Shown: positions 44,894 through 55,870 of the stretch, in pieces
How the letters are laid out: each line of letters opens with the position of its first letter
Position numbering within the stretch: position 1 is the stretch's first letter
Position numbers and translations under genes: made by a program
Notes under the pieces: generated by a model
The model's input: the letters and a program-made list of their open reading frames with translations, nothing else
Database searches by the model: none
Told to the model about the DNA's origin: nothing
Assembly (NCBI GenBank): GCA_022376925.1
Contig: JAIOJX010000025.1
Coordinates: 188,294,801 to 188,358,800, forward strand
DNA: 64,000 bases
Origin: Tragulus kanchil
Lineage: Eukaryota > Chordata > Mammalia > Artiodactyla > Tragulidae
Direction: 5' to 3'

Positions 44894-45304
44894 TGGGCCC
44901 CAAGCATCCACGGCAGCTGGAGGCCATGGAGTGGACAGCCCCTTCCATTCAGCCCCAAAGCCGCTGTTGGCTTGTAAGGACAGATTCTATAAGGCATCCG
45001 ACCCCAGAGCCCGAGACACAGAGCGCCCCCACTCCATGGACGGAGAGACTGAGGCTCCCGACAGGCGGGCTTGTGTGTCAAACAGCCCCTCCCACTGGGG
45101 GCCCAGGCCCTGTCCCAAGGGCTGCCCTGCGCCCTCCGCCCTCCGCAGCATCTCTCGGTGGCCACTGGCCACGCCCTCTCCCATCCCATAATAAGCCCGG
45201 CCCCTGGGGGCGGAGCCCAGAGGCGCCGGCTCCGGGGCTGCCAGGACTGCGGTGGGAGGGGAGGGGCGCGCCCGGGCCACTAAATCAGTCCACGCCTGTC
45301 ACCA
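44894..45304. other. Unique DNA with a possible MIR remnant
   Basis: Around 45030-45080, CTCCATGGACGGAGAGACTGAGGCTCCCGA loosely follows the MIR core (ATGAGGAAACTGAGGCTC). This is a weak, old match. The rest is GC-rich with nothing to report. Confidence 0.35.
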
Positions 45305-45440
45305 GCTCGGGGCCGCGGGAGCCGCCCGAGCGGAAATAACAAATGGCTGTCATTGTGGAGCCCAAACCTGTGATTATAATTATCACATCCTCGGTGACCT
45401 TGCGTAAACTTTAATCCCTCTCCAATGGAGCATTTAAATA
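45305..45440. promoter_or_regulatory. Candidate conserved non-coding element
   Basis: Compact AT-rich island: GGAAATAACAAATGGCTGTC, ATTGTGGAG (SOX-like), GTGATTATAATTATCACATC (an inverted-repeat-like GTGATTATAATTATCAC core), AAACTTTAATCCC and CATTTAAATAGCC. It is followed directly by a CpG-rich block. The near-palindromic GTGAT-TATAATT-ATCAC suggests a dimeric homeodomain/GATA site. Confidence 0.45.
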
Positions 45441-45625
45441 GCCTCCGCTGCGCACCGCGGCCCCGGCCCGCCCGCTGGCCCCCGGCCCGCAGCTCCCCGG
45501 GGGCAGGGACGGCTCCGCAGCCGCGCTCGCCCGCCCTCGCGACTCGCTGGGTGGGAACCGGCCGGGGCGCAGGCTGAGCCCAGCCGGGAGGCGGCTCTCC
45601 CACACAGCGGCCGGCAGCGAGGCAG
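45441..45625. other. CpG-rich block
   Basis: High CpG density (CCGCTGCGCACCGCGG, GCCGCGCTCGCCC, CCGGCCGGGGCGC) immediately beside the island at 45305-45440. It could be a CpG island, but no transcription start signal or exon is visible. Confidence 0.4.
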
Positions 45626-47244
45626 GCGTGGGGGCTTGGGCAGCACCCTCTGTGTCCCCCGCCCCCACGAGGATGGAATGAGAGCCCTGGAGGAAGCCTG
45701 GTGGGGGGACTTGGCCACGACTGTGGGGCCTGGGTGGGGTGCCCCGGACTGGGCTCCTTGCAGGGATCTGCAGACAGGGGGAGGATCTGGGGGGCTGGAG
45801 GCAGCGGGAGACGGGCGGCGGGGCCCGAAGAGGTGGGCATGGGAAGCAAGAGTCAGGAGGAAGCCTGCACCTGCCGTGGCCACTCGGAAGGGGTGACAGC
45901 CGCGGGGAGCAGAGGCAGGAGGGGTGAGCACACAGCACACATGTGTACACGAGACACGCGCCTGTGCACACAGGCACACCCCGCTGACGCACGTGTGGAC
46001 AGCACACGTGAGCACACGCCGTACGCCTCGGTCGTGCTGAGGGAGGGCGGGGGCGCCCGGGGCCCAGGACTGAGCCTGGGAGGAGGTGCCAGACAGAGAG
46101 GAGACAGAAGCCGGGAGCAGAGGGTGCCTGTCAGGGGAGGCGCACAGGCCAGCCGGGTGGGTCCTGGGGTCAGAGGTCAGCGGACAGGATGTGCTGAGGG
46201 TTTCAGAGGAGGTCTTGGGGCCAGGCCTGAGCTGGGACCTCCTAGGACAGGTGGCTGGCAGGGGGAGGCGGCACGGAGTGGGGACCCGCAGCCCGGTGGA
46301 GGCGGTGGGTGGGGGCTCCCGGCTCTGCGGGGGCAGCAGGTGGAGCAGCTCCAGGGCCCGTCTCACCCCCAGCACAGCCAGGGTCAAGGGCGCCGGGGCT
46401 GGGGGCTGGGTGGGGCCAGGGAGGCTGGGCTGAGCGCGCAGACCGAGACTGAGGTCCCCCAGCCGGAGGCCTGAGGGGCCACTCAGGCCACGCCTCCCGG
46501 GGGGTCTGCCTCCGTTTCCCACTCAGCCTTAGACGGGGCGGACGCGGCGGCTGGAACTGTGCGACTTAGGGAGGAGGCGCCCCTGGTCCAGGGCTGGGAC
46601 CTCCGCTACCGCCGGGACGCGGAAATGTCAGTGCCGAGTTTGGGCCCGAAGCGCAGCCGCCCCTCGCGTCGCAGGGCGATAGCACAGCTGCCGGCTGCCA
46701 GGCGGTCACCCTCGACGGGCTGTGCCCACCCTGCCCGGGGGACGCTCGGCCCCCGCAGGACCCCTCTCTGCGGGCGCCAGGCGAGGGGGTGTCTCGTCTC
46801 ACACCCAGGGGCTGCGCACTCGCGGGGCCCCCCGCCCGCCCCGCATCCTCTGAGACGCCCCCCAGGAGGCAAGAGCCAGGGAGATGAGGGGAGCCCTCAG
46901 GGGTGCCCGGACCCCCACGTAGAGCAGGGCGACCTCTCCCGCCCACAGCAGGGGGACAGCGCAGTGTCCCCACCCTCGCAGCTGGCCCACCCGGGGACGC
47001 CGCACGGACGCACGCACACGTGTACACGATCACGTCTCCCCGGCACGCACCGCCTCTGGGGACGGACGCCTGCGGGAGCCGGGGACTGCCCACCCTTCCG
47101 GGGCCTCCCCCAGCCCAGGCTGCCAGGACAGAGGTGAGGTCGGCGGGCTGTGCAGCAGCAAGGGGGGGGCGGGGGAGGCCGTGACACCGTCCTGGGGCCC
47201 AAACCCAGGCGCCGGGGGCACAGGGACAGCCCCAGCTCATTCCA
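45626..47244. other. GC-rich non-coding DNA
   Basis: No gene recognised. A CACA/CACG-rich patch lies at 45925-46025. A second nuclear-receptor-like DR1, GGGTCA-G-AGGTCA, is at 46167-46179. Frames translate to low-complexity Gly/Arg/Pro strings. Confidence 0.5.
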
Positions 47245-47525
47245 GACACAGGTGTGCGTTCTTCCATCCATCTGCCCACCCATCTGTCTTCCTCGCCCCT
47301 TCCTCCGCCACGCACTGGCGCGGCCATCCGTTCACTCCTCCGCGGCCCAGTCGAGCACAGGCTCACCCGTCCGTCCACCCATTAGTCCACCACGTCCTTT
47401 GTGGGCTCATCTGCCCGTCAAGCCCCGTCCGTCTCCACATCTCTCTGCATCCATCCACAGCTGTTCATCCATCCGTCAGCCTCTCCAGGCATCTATTTTT
47501 CCCACCCGTCAATGACACATCCCTG
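47245..47525. repeat. Degenerate CCAT/CCGT (ATCC-type) tetranucleotide-rich tract
   Basis: Repeated CCATCC, CATCTG, CCGTCC and CATTCAC-like words on a pyrimidine-rich + strand (e.g. TCCATCCATCTGCCCACCCA), interrupted throughout. An old, decayed tetranucleotide repeat. Confidence 0.65.
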
Positions 47526-47874
47526 TGAAAGTCTGGCACCCGAGAGCTGGTGCCGGCCTTCCCAGGAACCCAGGGAGGTCACCCGTGCCCAGGAGGGAGC
47601 GGGTGTGCAGGCGGCAGCACCAGGGCCTTCTCCTTCTCGCTGGTCTCTTGGGTAAGGAGGCAGGAGGCTGAGGAGCGCTGGCGTTCAAGCAGAGAAGAGG
47701 ACGCGAGGAACGTGTCCGGGAAGCAAGGGCCTGAGTGAGAGAGAGGAAGGGGCTAGGACTGCTGGGTGCAGAGGACCCCGGAGGCCGTGGCCTCCAGTTT
47801 ACAGAGTGGTCAGCACAGTGGTGTGTGGGTTCGCAGCCATGGGCACCTCTCAGGGGCGTCCACACATCTGCAGG

Positions 47875-48005
47875 TTGGCCATGCGTCCATCCCTCTGTCT
47901 GCCCTGCCTGCCGTCCATCCGTCCTGTCCACCCTGTCTTCCTTCTTTCCATATGTCCATCCACCCATCCTTCCGTCCGTCCACAGGCCTCTCCCCTTCTC
48001 CATGC
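47875..48005. repeat. Second degenerate CCATCC/CCGTCC tract
   Basis: Same wording as 47245-47525 (GCGTCCATCCCTCTGTCTGC, CCGTCCATCCGTCC, CCATCCACCCATCC), separated from it by ~350 bases of ordinary GC-rich DNA. Confidence 0.65.
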
Positions 48006-50289
48006 CAGGGAAGGTCCTGGGGGCAAGAGCCCGCTCCTGCCCTGAGGACTGACGTCGGTGCACCCAGGGCACAGTGGGTGGCACCGTGGGGCGGCGGTGA
48101 CTGTCCTGTAGCTGCCAGGGGCCCGAGTCCCAGCGCCTCATCCTCCTGCCCCGTCCTGGGCATCCCCCTGGGCCTCTCAGCTCTAGCGGGGTGTCTCTGA
48201 GGCTGGGAGCTGGCGCGAGTGGGGCCTTCCTTCTTTCCGCCACTGCCCTTCCCGTGTCTTCAGACCAGGCGTGATCCCAAGCCCGTACGTCCTATGAGCT
48301 ACAAAAACCAGAGGAACGTGACACTGGTCGGCATCCTCCACGTGACTCTAGACTCCTGTGCCCATTGTGGGGCGGGGGCGGGGGGCCACACCAACAGGGT
48401 CGCTGGCCCCAGGAGGCGCGATGTCGCCCAGCTGCCCCGCTGGGCTGCCTCTGGCCCTCGGAGGAGAAAGCCTGAAGCTGCCGCCAGGCCTTTTTGCAGG
48501 GGCCTCAGCACAGGGAGGTTCAGCACGGGGGCCGGGCAGCCCCAGAGCCAGCGCCCATCGTCACTCAGGACGCAGCCGTTGCCTGAACACCCGGGCCCAG
48601 ACGGCCAGCCCTGGGGGCAGGGCAGAGGAGGCCGCGGGCGAGGGCTCTGCTGGAACGCTGCAGGACGACCGGGCTGGCTGCCTGGACTGGACTGGAAGGC
48701 AAATCCCCGACACTCTCATCCCACGGGACTTGTGGCAACGGCTTGGGTGCAGGCCAGGCCGGGCACCTTCCGTCCTGCTCAGGGCACTGCAAGACTCTCT
48801 CTGCCCTCACATGGTGGCCTCGCCGGGACACGGGTGCCTGGGACCACCGCCCACGCTGCCCCAGCCTCCTGCTGAAAGCCCCTCTTCACTCAGAGTGACC
48901 TTGACACCGGGAGGCATCCCGAGTGATCAGGAGGAGCGCGTGTGCTCCGTACACATTTCACGCTTTTCGAAATGACATTTGTCCGCTGCGAGCTCAGCTC
49001 TGACCCGCGCCCTCCCGCCCCGGCTCGTCCACTGGAACCCCAGCCTGGAAACTCCAGCCCTCTGGGCCCCTTCTCAAAAGACGTCTCAGAGACCGAGTGC
49101 CTCAGTCTCATCGAGCCAAGCCTCTTCTCCCTGTGAGCAGGCAGGCCCCCCAGTCCACAGGTCCAGCCCCCATCAGCCACAGGAGATGAACAGGAAGAGG
49201 GGACCCTGAAGGATTCCAGGGAGACGGGACCCCCACCAGGGCCAGGCTGGTCCCCCACCCGACCCTGCCCACCTGCCTGCGGCTCCCTGGGCCGTGGAGA
49301 CGACCTGGGCCGCGCGCCCGAGTCACCCCGGGGGTCTGTGGCTGTTCCCCGGGCTCCCCCAGCACTGCCCAGGCTTGGACCCCCAGCGGGCTCGTTGGGT
49401 CCCAGGAGCAGAGAGCAAGCTGGTGCTGGGAAGACAGGTGAGGCAGGCGCGCCCCCAGCCGACCCTCCCTCTCCGGCCCTGCAGGGCGGTGCAGTGGCCC
49501 GGCCCTGGCCACATCCCTTCCCGAGCTCCTCCGCGGGGCGGGGCGGGGCGCAGAGGCTGAGGCTGGGAAGCCCCCGCGCGGGCGCGGCCACACGTGTCTG
49601 CCCGCGGCACCCGAGCACCCTGGTCCTCCGCTCCCCTCCTCCCATGGTCACCTGGGCCCTGGACTGGGAGGGGCGCCAGAGCCCTGGGGGTCCCCCCCGG
49701 GTGCCCATGGGAGGCTGGCGGGCGGCGGAGGCCTCCTGGAACAGAGGTGCCGTCTCCCCTGGGACCAGGGGCCACTGGGGAGCCCGCAGGCAGGCCAGGC
49801 TGGAAGCCCCTCGACCTGGGCCACCCTGGGAACGCGGGTGAACCAGGCCCCGCGGGCAGGGCCCCAGGGCTGCTGGCTGGATCACCTCTGGCCAGTTCCT
49901 GGTGGTCCTGGGGCCTCCTGGGCTCCCTACACAGAGACCTCAGGCAGCCCCGACACTAGCGGCGAGGGGTGTGCAGGGGGAGGGGTCTCCCAGACCCCCT
50001 GTCGTCGGCCGGGCCTTCCTTCTAGGCTGGTGCTGAGGTCTGTGTCGAAGGCAGCTCGACCCCGAGGACCCGGGTGGGGGCGGGAGGGCTGAGCTTCCTC
50101 GGCCCAGGGCCCCTCCCAGACGCACAGCACCCGCCTGGAAAACCCGTCCCCCTCTGGGGCTGCAGGAAGGGCAGGCCCCCAGGCCTCCACGCCATCCGCA
50201 CCCGCCACGAACACAGAGCACAGCACTCGCGCATCGGCCCCGCCCAGCCGGAAGGACGCTCCGGGACACCTCCTCCCGGAGGCGGGGCT
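48006..50289. other. GC-rich non-coding DNA
   Basis: No gene or confident repeat. Small AT-richer patch at 48945-48990 (CATTTCACGCTTTTCGAAAT). Confidence 0.5.
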
Positions 50290-50325
50290 CCCCCGCCCCG
50301 CCCCGCCCCGCCCCGCCCCGCAGCA
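50290..50325 (-). repeat. (CCCCG)n pentanucleotide run
   Basis: Seven or so consecutive CCCCG/CCCGC units. The - strand is GGGGC-repeated and could fold into a G-quadruplex. It could also act as a run of SP1-type GC boxes. It lies in an otherwise unremarkable GC-rich stretch. Confidence 0.85.
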
Positions 50326-52139
50326 GGTGCCTTTTGAGGGCTCAGCGCCCAGCCCCAGCGCTGCCGGTGGTCACAGCTGCCATCCTGCCGGCTCACCTCC
50401 AGAGGGCTGGCCGCCCTGCCTCTCACCTCGGGGTGGAAGGGCCGACCAGGTCATGCTCAGACACAGAGTGTCCGTCCCACTTTCCGCGGCTCCCTCCAAG
50501 GTCTGCACAGGCTTCGGCGAGGCTGGGCTGCTGGTGTTTTACGTAGGTGGACGCACACCTTGGAGGAGGGGCCGGGCTTCTCAGGGCGTGTCCTCAGCCC
50601 ACCACGCCCCAGTTACCCCCATCACCTTTGGCCATGAGGGCCTGGGGGCCACACCTTGGCCACGGCAGGACACCAGACCCCACCCAGCAGGGCCACCTGC
50701 TGCCCCTGCCAGATGGGGAACTGAGCGGGCCTGGCGTGGGGTTACACAGCCCTGCTTGAACCAGAGGGCAGGCGCCCCCTTCCCCTGTGCTGAGCAGACT
50801 GCTGCTGGCTGACCATGGCCTCGTGCCTGGGCCCAGTCCCAGGTCTGCCGTGGATGGCCCGCAGCACCCGTACATCTCTTCCTAAAACGACCCCTGCCAG
50901 CCAGACCCTCTGCACAAGCAGTAGGACTCCTGCTCTCCACCTGGGAAGGGATCGGATGGGATGGGCCAGCCCAGCTCAGCCTGTGCTAAGCCAGCACCCG
51001 GCCTCACGCGCACACGGGCTGATCTTGGCTCCCTCAGGGACCCTCAAGTCTGACTTCCTCTGACTCCATCTTGGTCGGCCCGTATCTGCCTTTCCACCAC
51101 TCAGGCCATGAGAGCCAGCTCAGCTCCCTCACCCCCACTGCTGGGCCAGCCCTTGGCCAAGCTGGACCAGTCACATTCCTGCTCCTGGGAGCAGAGGCGG
51201 GCCTCGGGGAGAGGAGCGGGTGTCCCGGAGGCTAGTGTGGCCCCAGAGAGAAGTGGGGGGCACTGCCAGGGACCCCAACCCACAAGGCAGCACAGGAAAT
51301 GCCAGCTCAAACAGCCACGTGGGCCAAGGACTTCTGCTTCAGGCACAGTTTGATCCAGCAGCTCAGAGCGTCCGCAGCAGCAGGCTTCCCTGCCCTTGGC
51401 GGTGACTCAGGAAGGAGACGTCCTTCCTAAGGAAGCTGGGGCTTTCAGAGGCCCGGCTCACACCCTGTGGGCAGGTCTTACAAGGAAGAGGAAGGAGTGG
51501 GAAGAGGGGAGACCCGCTTGGGTCACGCGGGATCCTGGGAGAAGAGGGCAGTCGAACTGGGCGCTGACCTCCCAAAGACGGCAGGAAGGGGGCTGGAGAG
51601 GCTCGTGGGGGACAGCCCCCTTCCCATGGTTCCAGCTGACCTCCCTGGACCCAGCATGCATGAGGCTGGACACCTCTAGATGGAGGAGGGGCTGCCTCTG
51701 GGGGCCTTCACCCCACAGCAGACCTCTGAAGGGACGGGGGTCCCCACCCCCGTGGCCTCTCAGCTTGGTTGAGCCACAGCTCCCGTCTGGAGGGGTCCCC
51801 ACTCAGAACATGGTGGCAAATCCCAGGTGTGAGCTCCCTGGGACCCTCAGGGGCTCTGGACGGGCCAGGGAGGGCAGGTCGTGGCATCTAGCCCCTGGGG
51901 CAGGGGACTGCAGGCAGGCGGTCAGCAGCTCTGGGTGAGAAGGCTTGGCCTGGGTCCCCACCTGAGGCCTTCAGGGCACCCTCTGCCCGCCCCACTCGGC
52001 CAGGGACTCAGCCTCCTGGCAGCTGGACGGTGGCTCGCTCTGGCCACATGTGGGCCCAGGGCCACAGGCGTGCCCCGTCCACCCAGGTGCCCGTCACTGC
52101 CGCCTGTTGGTGAGGGGGCTGCTCTGACCGTCGCTCAGG
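50326..52139. other. GC-rich non-coding DNA, possible MIR remnant
   Basis: 50710-50775 (CAGATGGGGAACTGAGCGGG, GGTTACACAGCCCTGCTTGA) loosely follows the MIR core. Nothing else is recognisable, and no exon is seen. Confidence 0.4.
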
Positions 52140-52335
52140 AGCCTGTGTGCCGGGAGTTAGTAAGTTCATTATCTTCTGCGGCACGATAAGCCCCGTTCTG
52201 ATTGCTGCATTAAGGGGCAGGATGGGACGGCAAGATTATAAATTACAGGACGTGCTCACGTGTCTTCCTCTCCAGGGTCAGGCCAGAGAAGTTAATTATC
52301 TTTATAGGTCCAGATAGGGCGCAGGATGACCAGAA
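52140..52335. promoter_or_regulatory. Candidate conserved non-coding element, part 1
   Basis: AT-rich island with AAGTTCATTATCTTCTGC, CACGATAAGCCCC, TGATTGCTGCATTAAGG, GATTATAAATTACAGG, AGTTAATTATCTTTATAGG and CCAGATAGGG. GATA-type sites (GATAAG, TTATCT) lie beside homeodomain TAAT cores several times. It is separated from part 2 by ~200 GC-rich bases. Confidence 0.46.
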
Positions 52336-52539
52336 TGCCTGGCCCCGGGTCCGAGCCGGCGGGACGCCGCCTTGCCTACCCCCGCTGGGAGGACCCCACG
52401 CCAGCCTCCCTGGGGGGCCTCCCAGCCTCTGTCCCCGCTGCCAGGCGCGGGTCCCTGGGCAGCAGCGGTTTCTTGTTCCTCCTGCCCACGCAGGGGAGTG
52501 GGCTGGGCCCGGCTCGGCTCTCTGAGTGGCCGGCGGGGC

Positions 52540-52870
52540 CATCAGTAACCCTGAAGGATCCTCGGCAATCTTTTCTCCCCCAATTGCCCACCACAGCCTA
52601 TATTACAAATACATAAATCATAATGTTTCAACAAAAGCAAAATTTAATTTTCTCCTTTCAGCCGTTATCTGGGCCGGGTGGTATATGGCAGGCTGCGCCC
52701 GGCTCATTTATTACCCCCGCTGAATGGATAATGGCAGGCCGCGTCGATTGTGGGAGCTTTGTTAGGGCTCTGAATGTGCCGCATGGGCCGCGGTGGCCCA
52801 ATCTCCCCACATCTGTAATAGATACACGGGACTCTATTATTCCTTGCCAGAGCAAAATTAAATAGTTGTG
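52540..52870. promoter_or_regulatory. Candidate conserved non-coding element, part 2
   Basis: AT-rich with CCAATTGCCC, TATTACAAATACATAAATC, ATAATGTTTCAACAAAAGC, AAATTTAATTTTC, CGTTATCTGGG (GATA), CTCATTTATTACCCC, GATAATGGC, CATTGT/ATTGTGG-type SOX words and AGCAAAATTAAATAG. The repeated pairing of GATA and TAAT words parallels part 1. It has no repeat signature and no plausible frame. Confidence 0.48.
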
Positions 52871-54470
52871 TGTGTGCCTGGGGGCGGGAGAGGACGCCTG
52901 GCAGGCGGCGGAGGAGAGTCCCGGCGTGGAGGGCGCTGCTTGCCCCGCGAAGGCCAGACCCTCCTGGGCAGGTGTGTGGGGTCCTGTGGGGGCCCTAAGC
53001 CGAGGCCAGGCTCAGGCACGGGGGCAGCTGCCCTCTGGGACCACAGGCACAGCTCCGTGGTCAGGGACCCTCCACCTGCATGGCCCGACCCCCTGCCCGT
53101 GCAGTGGGCCCGTTTCACAGACCCAGGAAGCGGAGGCTGGGGAGCCAGGGTCTGCCTGGGCCAGGGCAGACCCAGCGCTGACCTCCTCCTTGGGGTCCCA
53201 GTGCTTCCGGGCAAGCCGCCTGCTGAGGAGGCACCGGGATCCCTGCCCCTGGAAAGCCCTAGTGGATCCTGGGGCTCTAACCCAGGGTCAAGCTCTCACG
53301 CCCCCTCATCAGCCCACGCCCCTTTCTGTCCACCACGCAGCCTGGGAACACGTCCCGCCCCTCCAGGGCGTAGCGCCTCGCCCAGGCCCCCACTGTGGGG
53401 CTCCCCTCTCTGCCCCGAGAGTCAGGAGTCGGGAGCGTGCTCAGATCAACCCTCGCCCACCGTCCCAGCTGAGCGGAGCAGGGACCCTGACCCCCACTGG
53501 CAGGTCAGTAGACACGTCCAGTGCACGCCAGGGTGCAGCTCACCTCCGTGGCCGCTCGGGGCCCAGAGCTGGCTCCTCCCCGCGAGTGCCTGGTGGGGCC
53601 AGGGAAGGGGGCCCCGCCCCGGACCCTCCCTGAATTGTGGTGGCCCCGGCACCCGTGAGCTGGTCCTCCAGACAGGCTGTGCTCTCCCTGGGAGTGGGGT
53701 GGGGACCCCCAGAGGAGCCCCCTCTCGTGGGCAGGTCCTCACGGCCTCCGCATCCCACACAGTGAAGCCACAGCGGGGAGAGTCGCAGGCTGGGCGGGCA
53801 GCCCCTTCCCGCACTGGGGAGGCGGCCCCGGGGGGCGGGAGGTGGAGGTCTGTGACGGGAGCCTGGCCACACGGGCACACGCGTGAGGCCCTCACCTCCT
53901 GCCACATCTCCTCGTGCCTGTCTGCAGACGTGTCCTGCCCTGGCCGAGCCTCAGGTGCCCAGGCCTCACCTGCGGGCCAGAGCCCGAGGCCCCCACGCCC
54001 TAGGTGGTCGCCGCTGCGGCCCCGTGGCCGGTCCAGCAACCCAGCCTCCCCGTCACCGCCTGCGGCTGACCACCGCTCTGGCCGAGCCCGCCTGGCCCGA
54101 GGGAGCTGGGGTCCTCCTGGCCCGCTGGCTCCCCCGGTGCTGCTGCTCTCCAGGCTGCCCGGCCGGCCCAGGCAGAGTGGGCGCGGGGCGGAGCACGCGG
54201 AGAGCGCCGTCAGCCGCTGGGGGCGCGTGGGAGACCCGGCTTCCTCTGGTGCCTTCAGGCAAACGCTCTGTCTGCTGGGAGCTCCCAGGCGGGTCCCCCG
54301 AGGGCCGGGCGCCTCTGGCTGTGAGGCTCGGCAGCAGGCGCGCTGTCGCGGGGGGGCAGCTGCGGTCACCGCCCCGCCATGACCGTCGCGGAAGAGACCG
54401 CGTACACGGGCAGCGGCCACTCTGCTGTGCGCCTGGAACTGCCGCAAGCGTGCGAAGCGCTGCGATTCTA
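52871..54470. other. GC-rich non-coding DNA with a long but unsupported frame
   Basis: A 504-codon + strand frame spans 52868-54382, but its translation is Pro/Gly/Arg/Ser-rich, matches no family, has comparably long frames overlapping it on both strands and starts at the edge of the AT-rich island. I read it as a compositional artefact. A weak MIR-like stretch lies near 53105-53150 (CCCGTTTCACAGACCC, GGAGGCTGGGGAGCCAGG). Confidence 0.5.
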
Positions 54471-54505
54471 AAAGATGGTGATAAAAAATGAATAAAATAA
54501 AATAA

Positions 54506-54658
54506 ATGAGGGAATGTCCCAGCGGCCCAGGGGTTAGGACTCAGTGCTTTCACTACCCGGGGCCTGAGGTCAACGCATGGTCAGGGAACAAAGATGCTGA
54601 CCGCCACCCAGTGTGGCCAAAGAGCCAATTGTTTTTTATTAAAAATAAATAAATAAAC
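54506..54658 (+). mobile_element. CHR-type SINE
   Basis: GGAATGTCCCAGCGGCCCAG, GGGTTAGGACTCAGTGCTTT, CACTACCCGGGGCCTGAGGT, GGTCAGGGAACAAAGATGC and GTGTGGCCAAAGAGCC, with a TTATTAAAAATAAATAAATA tail: the head-to-tail order of a CHR SINE. The A-rich AATAAAATAAAATAAAT just upstream (54486-54505) may be the tail of another element. Confidence 0.8.
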
Positions 54659-55259
54659 CAGAGACCCTAAAGAATCTCAGTGCGGTTTAAACTTCTTTCA
54701 CAAACCTGATGTGGGGTTGGGCTCCCCGCCCCGCAAGGGGAGACTGCAAAGGGCCTGGATGAGCGACTGGCCCTCAGGACTGGCCGCCCTGCCTGCCTGC
54801 CTGCCGCCCGGCAAACCCGGCCCCACCTGCCTGCGCTGGGCGCGGGCGGGCACGCGGGAGTGCCCGGGAAGCACAGGGTCAGGACCGGCCGGCTCCTTCC
54901 TACACGGAGCTGCTGTCCCAGGGACCACGGGGCCCCAGGGATGTGACAACGTTGGTGTCAGAAGTGGCACCCGTGGGGTGGGGAGGCACGGTCCCCCGCG
55001 GTGGGCCAGCGAGGAGGCTGCCGCAGCTGGTGGAGCGGCGGCCGGGGGCCACTGGCAGCACACGTGGGCTCTGAGGCCCACAGGGGCATTTGACTTCCCT
55101 GCAGTGAAGGTTTGAGAGGGGAGCCATGGGAGGGGTGTGCTAGGCTCCCCAGCAGCACGGAGGGCAGCTGCGGGGTGGGGGGCGGGCAAGCCGCGGTGAG
55201 TAGAGGCGGGGCCACGGCCACGGACACGGCCAGTGAGCTGACGGCGGGCGGGGCCGGGA
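54659..55259. other. GC-rich non-coding DNA
   Basis: Nothing recognisable. Confidence 0.5.
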
Positions 55260-55870
55260 GAGGGGCTCAGACGCGCTGACAGTAGAGGCCGCGGGGACAC
55301 GATGAGGTCGGGGTTTGGGCCGGAGCAGCTGGAGGAGGGAGACGGAGCTGGGAGCAGGCGACAGCCCCAGTGGGAATGGTGTCCTGCCCCTCGGCGCTGA
55401 GATGCTGGGGCTGCTGGGTCATGGCCAGATCCCTAGGAATCTGGAGAGAGGTCTGGAGACGGCAGCGTGGGCGTCCAGATACGGGGAGGTTAGGCCATGC
55501 GACCAGGGAGAGGGCGGGAGAGGCAGGAGAGGAGGCGGGAGGAGGGGAGACGGGGAGGAGGGAGAGGAGGGAGAGGAGGGAGAGGGTCCGCCTGAGCCCT
55601 GGGCACTTAAGAGTCCGGAATGAAGAGAAGCATGGGGGGCAGAGGAGAGGCCAAGTGCAGAAGAATGCCCCAGGAGCAGGCAGCAACTGAGGGAGGGGCC
55701 AAGATGAAGCCCAGGAAGGGACAGGGCTCCCCAGGAGCGCGAGGTCCGGGAGAGCTTACAAGGGTGGAACGCCGGCTGAGCGGATGTAAAAGGAGGGAGG
55801 TCCGCAGGGGGCCAGATGGAGGAAGAGGCTCCGCTACCCTCCCGAGGGAACAGTGGAGGGCTTACTTCCA
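55260..55870 (+). repeat. Purine-rich tract with GGGAGAGGA repeat core
   Basis: The + strand is strongly G/A-rich throughout. 55505-55590 is an imperfect GGGAGAGGAGGA repeat. Long purine-pyrimidine asymmetry of this kind can form triplex or R-loop structures. No gene is seen. Confidence 0.6.

Noticed and set aside
47245..48005. CRISPR-like array from the repeated CCATCC words
   Set aside because: Repeats are short, irregular and not separated by uniform spacers, and the genome is mammalian. A decayed tetranucleotide repeat fits.
52868..54382. 504-codon open reading frame on the + strand
   Set aside because: The longest single frame, but Pro/Gly/Arg/Ser-rich, without recognisable domain, with long competing frames on both strands and no splice or promoter context. 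GC-rich DNA has few stop codons, so this length is not evidence of coding.
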